Assembly: GCA_928212115.1 (NCBI GenBank)
Contig: CAKMRJ010000001.1
Span: 181,005,713-181,069,712, forward strand
DNA from: Lactuca virosa
Taxonomy: Eukaryota; Streptophyta; Magnoliopsida; Asterales; Asteraceae
Direction: 5' to 3'
DNA: 64,000 nucleotides
How positions within the stretch are numbered: position 1 is the stretch's first letter; every line of letters begins with the position of its first letter. A program made the position numbers and the translations under genes. The notes below the pieces were generated by a model. It had not been told where the DNA came from. It searched no databases and saw only the letters and a list, made by a program, of their open reading frames with translations. Below, piece after piece: positions 58,807-64,000 of the stretch.

Positions 58807-59707
58807 TGTGACAACCCGAAATTTCTATTCTGTACAACCATTCACTTCAATAGGAGTCAAAACTGTTTCTGCTAATTTTCAAGCTTTTTGGAATAAGTTT
58901 GAGTATTTTAAGATTAGTACTTCAGGAGATAACAGGAGAGAGGATGCCCAAGGGTTTATTGTGCAACAATATTATTCCAAAACTCCAAGAGTTTGGAGTT
59001 TACGGCCTAAACAAAGGTGTTTACGGCCATAAACCCTAAAAGGGGGTATAAATATGACACTTAGTCATATTTTACCACTTTTCACAATTTCAAGATCCAA
59101 AACTCAATTCTCTCTCAAGTATCATCGACTTTTCTTCTTGTTCTTCAACATTGTAAGTGTTTCTAGCCCTAAAACGTTGATATGTTACTTAATCTAGTGA
59201 TCTAACATGATTCCATCCGTGAAATCATTCCAAAAGTGTAGATCTTCAAGTTTCACCAAGAACACCAAGAACACACACTAGTGTTCTTGGACTTTTAGCA
59301 CCTTTTCAAGCTTCTACCTAGTAAGTACTTCTATCCTAGAGTATTATAGAGCTTGTTAGACTTCTAAAAATCAAGAAAACACCCAAGAAACCACGGATCA
59401 AAGGTGTTTACGGTCCAAGATGTTCTTGGACCGTAAACCCCAAAAAGGGTGCCAAAGTGTGCCCTAGTCCCTTCTAAGCCTTGGAAACTAGCCTAGATCC
59501 CTTCCTTGATGTGCTTAGTACTTGAAAACTTCAAAAGACCATAAACCATTTGGGTTTACGACCGTAAACCCAAAGAGAAATGGTCCAAGGACCGTAAACT
59601 CCTAAAAGGAGTGAAATGGTGCCCTAATCTCTTCCTAAGGCTTAAACATGAAGTAGGAATGCTTCTACTGATCTTTAAGGCTTCAAAACACAAGATGGTC
59701 AAAGAAA

Positions 59708-59733
59708 CATGAGTTTACGGCCGTAAACTCATG
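59708..59733. repeat. 26-bp CGGCCG palindrome in LTR G5
   Basis: Perfect over 26 bases. The matching site in G4 (about 56778-56803) has lost symmetry by point changes, while the 56615 site of G4 has one mismatch in G5 (59558-59583). Confidence 0.92.
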
Positions 59734-60601
59734 GGTTTACGACCGTAAACTCAATGAGTTATGGTCACAAAACCGTAAACTCATATAAAGGGTCCCCTTG
59801 AACCCTAAACTCAATAGCAATGTCCTACAACACATAGATGCAATCCTTAGGAGTTATAGCACTTAAATAAGGTGTTTTACATGTCCTAGGATGTCTTAAC
59901 TTTGTTAATTAGTTGTTTAAAGACTAATTGGATACATATATGTGTTATTATATGTTAATTAGGATCATTGTGTGTGTACAAGTCTTCACTTGACACCTAG
60001 CAATCCTATATCATCAGTACGTCCAAACCACTCACTACAGGTGAGTTCATACACCTTAATTAACCTTTTAAATGTTTTTAAATGCTTTTATGGGGGGGGG
60101 GATACAAGTTGAACTATTATAGTTATTATATAATTCACATGTGATTAATAACTACCAAACAAGTGGATTTCTTACTTTTCAAACTGTGTTATCAAACTGT
60201 TTTACTTCAAACTGTTTTACAAACTCTTTTACATATCAAATACTTTTATTAAACTCTTTTAACTTATATTCTGTGTATCTATATGGATATAATTATATAA
60301 GTAGGATTAAAAGGACTTAGGACTGATAGCTCACCTTACTTCATGTTCCTTGTTTGGTTGTGGACTTAGGGTATTCGGGTTATTTGTCCGAAGGTCATTT
60401 GAATCCTAGTTATATATCATGTATATGTGTATAGATATAAAAGGTTACTTCTTTCATTTAGTTCAATGCCTTTGGGTAGCAAAGGTATACAAACACGTTC
60501 ATATACACAAACAACATTACTTGTAAACTATAATAGGTATAGTTTAGGAAGATACTATTACTAGAACAATGAAACATACAATGAGTCAGTTCATTCATGA
60601 G

Positions 60602-60757
60602 TAATACATAGTGATGAGAAACAAACATAATACATAATGATGAGAAACAAACATAATACATAGTGATGAGAAACAAACATAATACATAGTGATGAGAAAC
60701 AAACATAATACATAGTGATGAGAAACAAACATAATACATAGTGATGAGAAACAAAAC
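60602..60757. repeat. 26-bp minisatellite, 6 units
   Basis: Same unit as 57652-57782 with one more copy. This accounts for 26 of the 40 bases by which the second tandem copy is longer. Confidence 0.93.
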
Positions 60758-61709
60758 ATACAGGCTAGACAGAGAAAGAACACACAATACAGCTAGCACA
60801 TACATATACATATACATATACATTACTTACAGTTGTGTGAGCCACTTAACGGGGGCATGGCACTACCTGTCATGACCTGTTTTGTATCCAGAATCTCCTT
60901 AAATGGGGAGCGTATGAGTTTGTGTATAGATCTATACTGGATTGACTATCCTACACCTTGCCACTCGCTACAGTGGGACTTGCAAGTCTACGGGTGCCAA
61001 ACGTCATTTCTTACGACGTCTTACATCTTCGTTTTTCTATAGAGTCGGTAGCAGGATACATGCCGATCACATGGTACTTTAAATAACAATTGGTTTAAAG
61101 TAATTAGTACAGCAGTAGTTACTTAATACAACACTACAGTACTATTTCATTTTCCCTTTACATTTACTTTGTGATATTCACACAATAAACAATAATGTAA
61201 AAACTATATTTTTGGTTAATGATAGTCAGATTTGGGAAAATACACACTCTTACAAGAGACACACACACAGATACTAGATGCCTTGGTAGAAGGCTACTTT
61301 TAGTAGGAAACATAGGGTTTTCTAGGAGAGTTCAAACAATTACAAACTTTTACAAAACTTATACATTACAGACTTACAAACACTTTCATACAAATACAGA
61401 CACTAATATACTTATGAACTCACCAGCTTTAAAGCTGATAAACTCTTTCAAAATAACTTGTATTCTCAGGTCACCTAACAGGTACCGGTGCCAGGTTTTG
61501 AGAAGATGGAGCTCGTTCAAGACTCATATTTTAATTTTGATGTATATTTTTGGTGTCTATATAACTTGACAGAACACACTTGTATGAAATTATATTATTA
61601 ATGCAATGGATGATGTTGTTGCTTGTTTACTACTCTGCATTGCTGTGATACTGAACATGACGTCCTCCACCCCCGAACGTTTCCGCCGTTCCGGTTTTGG
61701 GGTGTGACA

Positions 61710-62991
61710 TCGAAACTTTCAACTATTAGCCTTGTGCGTCTAATGAGAACCCTATAAGCCACTTTGTTTGTTGAGTAGCCAAGAAAGATACCTTCATCAG
61801 ACTTCGGTGCGAACTTGTTAAGTTGATCTCTGTTGTTGATCATAAAACATCTACACCCAAAGATATGGAAGAATCGGATATTTGGCTTGCGGTTGTTAAG
61901 GCCCTCATAAGGAGTTTTGCTGAGACGCTTGCAGATGATGCTTCGGTTTTGAACAAAGCAAGTTGTGGCCACTGCTTCGGCCCAGAAGTAGAGAGGAAGG
62001 TGTGCGAAGTTAAGCATAGATCTGGCTGCTTCTACCAGAGTTTGGTTTCTTCACTCTACTACTCCATTTTGTTGCGGTGTGTAGGGAGCTGAGAAATTGT
62101 GAGTGATACCCTTGGAAACCAAGAAACTGTTTAAGAGATGGTTACGAAACTCGGTTCCATTATCACTTCGGATGCGGCGTACTGGTAACTTGATCTGAAG
62201 TTCAATTTCTTTGATAAAATTGATCAGTATTTGCGGAGTTTCGGATTTGAGTCTTAGGAAGAAGACCCAGGTGAAGAGAGTGAAGTCATCAACTATAACC
62301 AGTATGATTTCTTGTGATGAAGACTGGCTACGGTAGATGGACCGCAAAGATCAATGTGCAGGAGTTCCAGTGGTTCAGAAATTGAGGAATCAATTACCAT
62401 TGGGTGACTTTCTTTGGATTGCTTGCCACATTCACATGCAGGACAAAGTGTATCATTGCTGAACTTGAGAATTGGAAGACCTCGGATGAGTTCTCCGGTG
62501 ACCAGATTGTTGATGTATCTGAAGTTAAGATGAGCTAGCTTGCGGTGCCATAGCCAGCTGACTTCAGATACTGCTTTAGATAGAAAGCATAGCTACGGTT
62601 TCCCAATGATCAGAGAGACGTCCAGAGGATACATGGTTCCTTCGGACTTGGATTTGATCAAACAAGTGCTTCTATCGCTGGTCATTACATAGCAGTACTC
62701 ATTGTCAAATTCAACCCTGTGGCCTGCTTTACATAGTTGGCCTACACTGATGAGATTGTGTTTAAGGCTTTCTATATAAGCAACCTTTTGAATAGAGAAG
62801 TTTCCCGTAGTAAGAACACCATAACCTCGGATTATCCCATTCGCATTGTTGCCGAATGTGACGTTTCCACCGTTGCAAATTGGCCTGAAATCCCGAAGGT
62901 ATTCTAACCTTCTGGTCATGTGCAAGGAGCAGGCACTGTCAATTAACCATTCTTCTTCTTGTTCCTCCTTGCACAAATCCTGAGAATTACA
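61710..62991 (-). pseudogene. Copia B protease, GAG-pre-integrase, integrase
   Basis: From 62991: WLIDSACSLHMT, where DSGCS is usual (Gly of the protease triad replaced by Ala). FGNNANGIIRGYG and HNLISVGQL follow, then TAG after LIIGKP near 62594, then the zinc region (CPACECGKQ), HIDLCGPS, a frameshift near 62335, VDDFTLFTWVFFL, RSDNGTEF (second Asp kept) and QQNGVVE (Glu kept). There is a break near 62050, then WAEAVATTCFVQNRS, NNRKPNIRFFHIFGC, DEGIFLGYSTN and VESFDV. All three integrase catalytic residues remain. The frame is cut by LTR G5 at 61710 and continues in 58806-58771. Confidence 0.92.
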
Positions 62992-64000
62992 CGGTTAATT
63001 TAGGCATCCGAACTAGTTTGGAGCCTGGGACAAAAGATGAATTTATGATTGATGCATGAACCGAGGTTGCAGGGACAGGTTTCATGTCAACTTTTAGGCC
63101 TAGTCTTGGGTTTTTGTGAGTTTTTGGAGTGTTGCTAGATTTAGAAAAGTTACGAGGTTTTTGAAAAGAACCAGATTTGACATGAGATGAACTTGTTTGA
63201 CAACTACACTGACAAGCAGAAATTTGGTCATTTACCCTGACACTTTGCTTGATCAGCGGTCTAAATGATGAGGTAGGCTTGTGACCAGTCCGAGAGTGGT
63301 GAGATCTGACAGAAGTGGTGTTGGTATTTGAAAAAGTACGTTTTGCAGAAGTGAGAGCACGGAAGGATTTTTTGGAAAGTGATTTCTGAAAACTTTGACG
63401 TGATATTAAAAGTGTTGGAGTTGGTAAAATCCCCTTCCATTTTGGGTCATCTAAGGAATAGATTTGAAAACCATTGCTTCGAAAAGACTGTACTCTCTTT
63501 TGCGTTATGTCAGATGTTTTTGAAATGGCTGTTGAAACTGTACATTCCTTTTTGTTTGTTTTCTTGATTGGAGAGTTTTTTGAAAAATAATGTGAGAAAA
63601 CTAACTTTTTTGGACTCTTAGATTTTGGAAATCTGACATGTTTTTTGTTTTTTGAAAAGATTTCCTGATTTTTACCTCGGGATCGAATTTCCTCTTTGAA
63701 AGACGTTTTTGCTATGGTTTTTAGAGAACCACAGTCATTGGTGTTCAGCTGCGGTTTCCTGGAAACCTTTGAAAATTTTTGAAAACGAGGGCTAGATTCA
63801 TTTGAACTAGAAGATTCAGGACTTTTAGAGCATTGACCCACTTCAAAGTTTCCTATGGGTAATTCATGATGAATTGGCTGAAGAGTCACAAAGCTTTTGT
63901 CTGAGGACTGCGCTAAGGATGATTTGACTACCACAGAGTAAGACTGAGTTAGGACTTCTGTGGGATTTTTGTGGGACTTCTGTGGTTCATGACTGCAGTG
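62987..64000 (-). pseudogene. Copia B Gag C-terminal region, open to window end
   Basis: A 338-codon frame, open from the window edge to a TAA near 62987. It is very rich in Ser, Lys and Phe (SSSNESSPRFQKFSK, RGKNQEIFSKNKKHVRF, KSKSPKKLVFSHYFSK), has a Cys/Gln patch (SACQCSCQTSSS), and ends PGSKLVRMPKLTV. A frameshift just before the stop leads into the protease (62976 down). No start codon is in view. The region is the usual basic linker between Gag and protease in SIRE-like elements. Confidence 0.8.

Larger units (their letters stand above)
55591..61500. repeat. Large tandem duplication, 2 x about 2.95 kb
   Basis: 55591-58525 and 58526-61500 are near-identical direct copies (2935 and 2975 bp). 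Each holds part of the Copia A LTR, the 36-base Copia B remnant and most of an LTR G. The left border lies in the Copia A LTR (...CCGGATG/TAAATATG) and the right border in LTR G (...CCAGGTTTTG/AGAAGATGG). Only a few percent of bases differ. Confidence 0.93.
58807..61709 (+). mobile_element. LTR G5 (lone LTR), complete
   Basis: 2903 bp, TGTGACAACCCG...GGTTTTGGGGTGTGACA, with TSD TCGAA at 58802-58806 and 61710-61714. It splits the Copia B integrase after ESFDV. TATAAATA is at 59047-59054. A perfect 26-bp palindrome lies at 59708-59733 (arms CATGAGTTTACGG and CCGTAAACTCATG). The 26-bp minisatellite has six units. No internal region, so it is a lone LTR. No gene is seen. Confidence 0.93.
44223..64000 (-). 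mobile_element. Copia B, SIRE-like, interrupted by Copia A and LTR G
   Basis: Read right to left: gag (to window end), protease, GAG-pre-integrase and integrase (61710-63000), then an LTR G insertion and Copia A, then RT/RNase H (49791-50985), a long extra ORF (44889-48898), a polypurine tract and the 3' LTR (44223-44855). An ORF between pol and the 3' LTR is the layout of SIRE/Maximus Copia elements. Codon use is alike in both halves (frequent GCGG, TGCGG). About 300 codons between the integrase end and RT are missing where Copia A is joined. The 5' LTR lies beyond the window. Confidence 0.8.

Noticed and set aside
1..64000. Host protein-coding gene, tRNA or organelle insertion
   Set aside because: No frame outside retroelements has recognisable domains, and I saw no tRNA cloverleaf or plastid gene; only tRNA-Met primer sites occur.

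Overview
This window looks like heterochromatic, transposon-packed DNA from a flowering plant, most likely an Asteraceae species close to lettuce. The kingdom is clear from the Ty1/Copia and Ty3/Gypsy polyproteins, LTRs with TG...CA ends, 5-bp target-site duplications (TSDs) and primer-binding sites matching initiator-tRNA-Met. The lettuce-like assignment is an inference from memory of similar LTR motifs (ACTCG-N-CGAGT palindromes, TCATAACTTC repeats). I found no host gene, tRNA, rRNA or CRISPR array. Almost every base belongs to an LTR retrotransposon, a lone LTR or a broken piece of one, and all pol genes are damaged. Element letters (A-M) are my own labels.

Layout, left to right. 1-2300: LTR of family J, cut by the window start, inserted in a plus-strand Copia fragment D (2301-3840). 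3841-22378: a minus-strand Gypsy element E, split by Copia F (4544-12369, TSD TGTAT) and by an LTR G1 (13271-17959, TSD GTCAA), which itself holds another LTR G2 (13554-16006, TSD TAAAA). E has a gag, a possible 61-nt GT-AG intron before its protease, and one 1.7-kb LTR. 22379-24418: Copia K remnant that hosts both E and the next LTR. 24419-33072: two family-J LTRs pointing at each other (24419-27882 plus, 30183-33072 minus), each with its own primer-binding site. Between them lies a small reading frame for a proline-rich protein with a C-terminal membrane segment. 33073-34435: LTR G3. 34436-43772: LTR F2 with the 8.3-kb Gypsy H inserted in it (34770-43114). 43773-44222: Gypsy M integrase piece.

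44223-64000: Copia B, minus strand, laid out like SIRE/Maximus elements. Its 3' LTR is followed (on the plus map) by a roughly 4-kb extra ORF with coiled coils, then RT/RNase H (49791-50985), and, after an interruption, integrase, protease and gag (61710-64000). The interruption is Copia A (about 50986-55836) plus a G-family LTR (TSD TCGAA). A 2.9-kb stretch covering most of that LTR was later duplicated in tandem (55591-58525 and 58526-61500).

The most unusual signals are: (i) perfect palindromes centred on CGGCCG in family-G LTRs, whose arms differ between LTRs but stay self-complementary; (ii) a second palindrome type, ACTCG-N-CGAGT, shared by a Gypsy LTR and an unrelated Copia leader; (iii) three four-base-loop hairpins in the Copia F leader; (iv) the extra ORF of Copia B; (v) the possible gag-pro intron of Gypsy E; and (vi) the membrane-protein ORF of element J.
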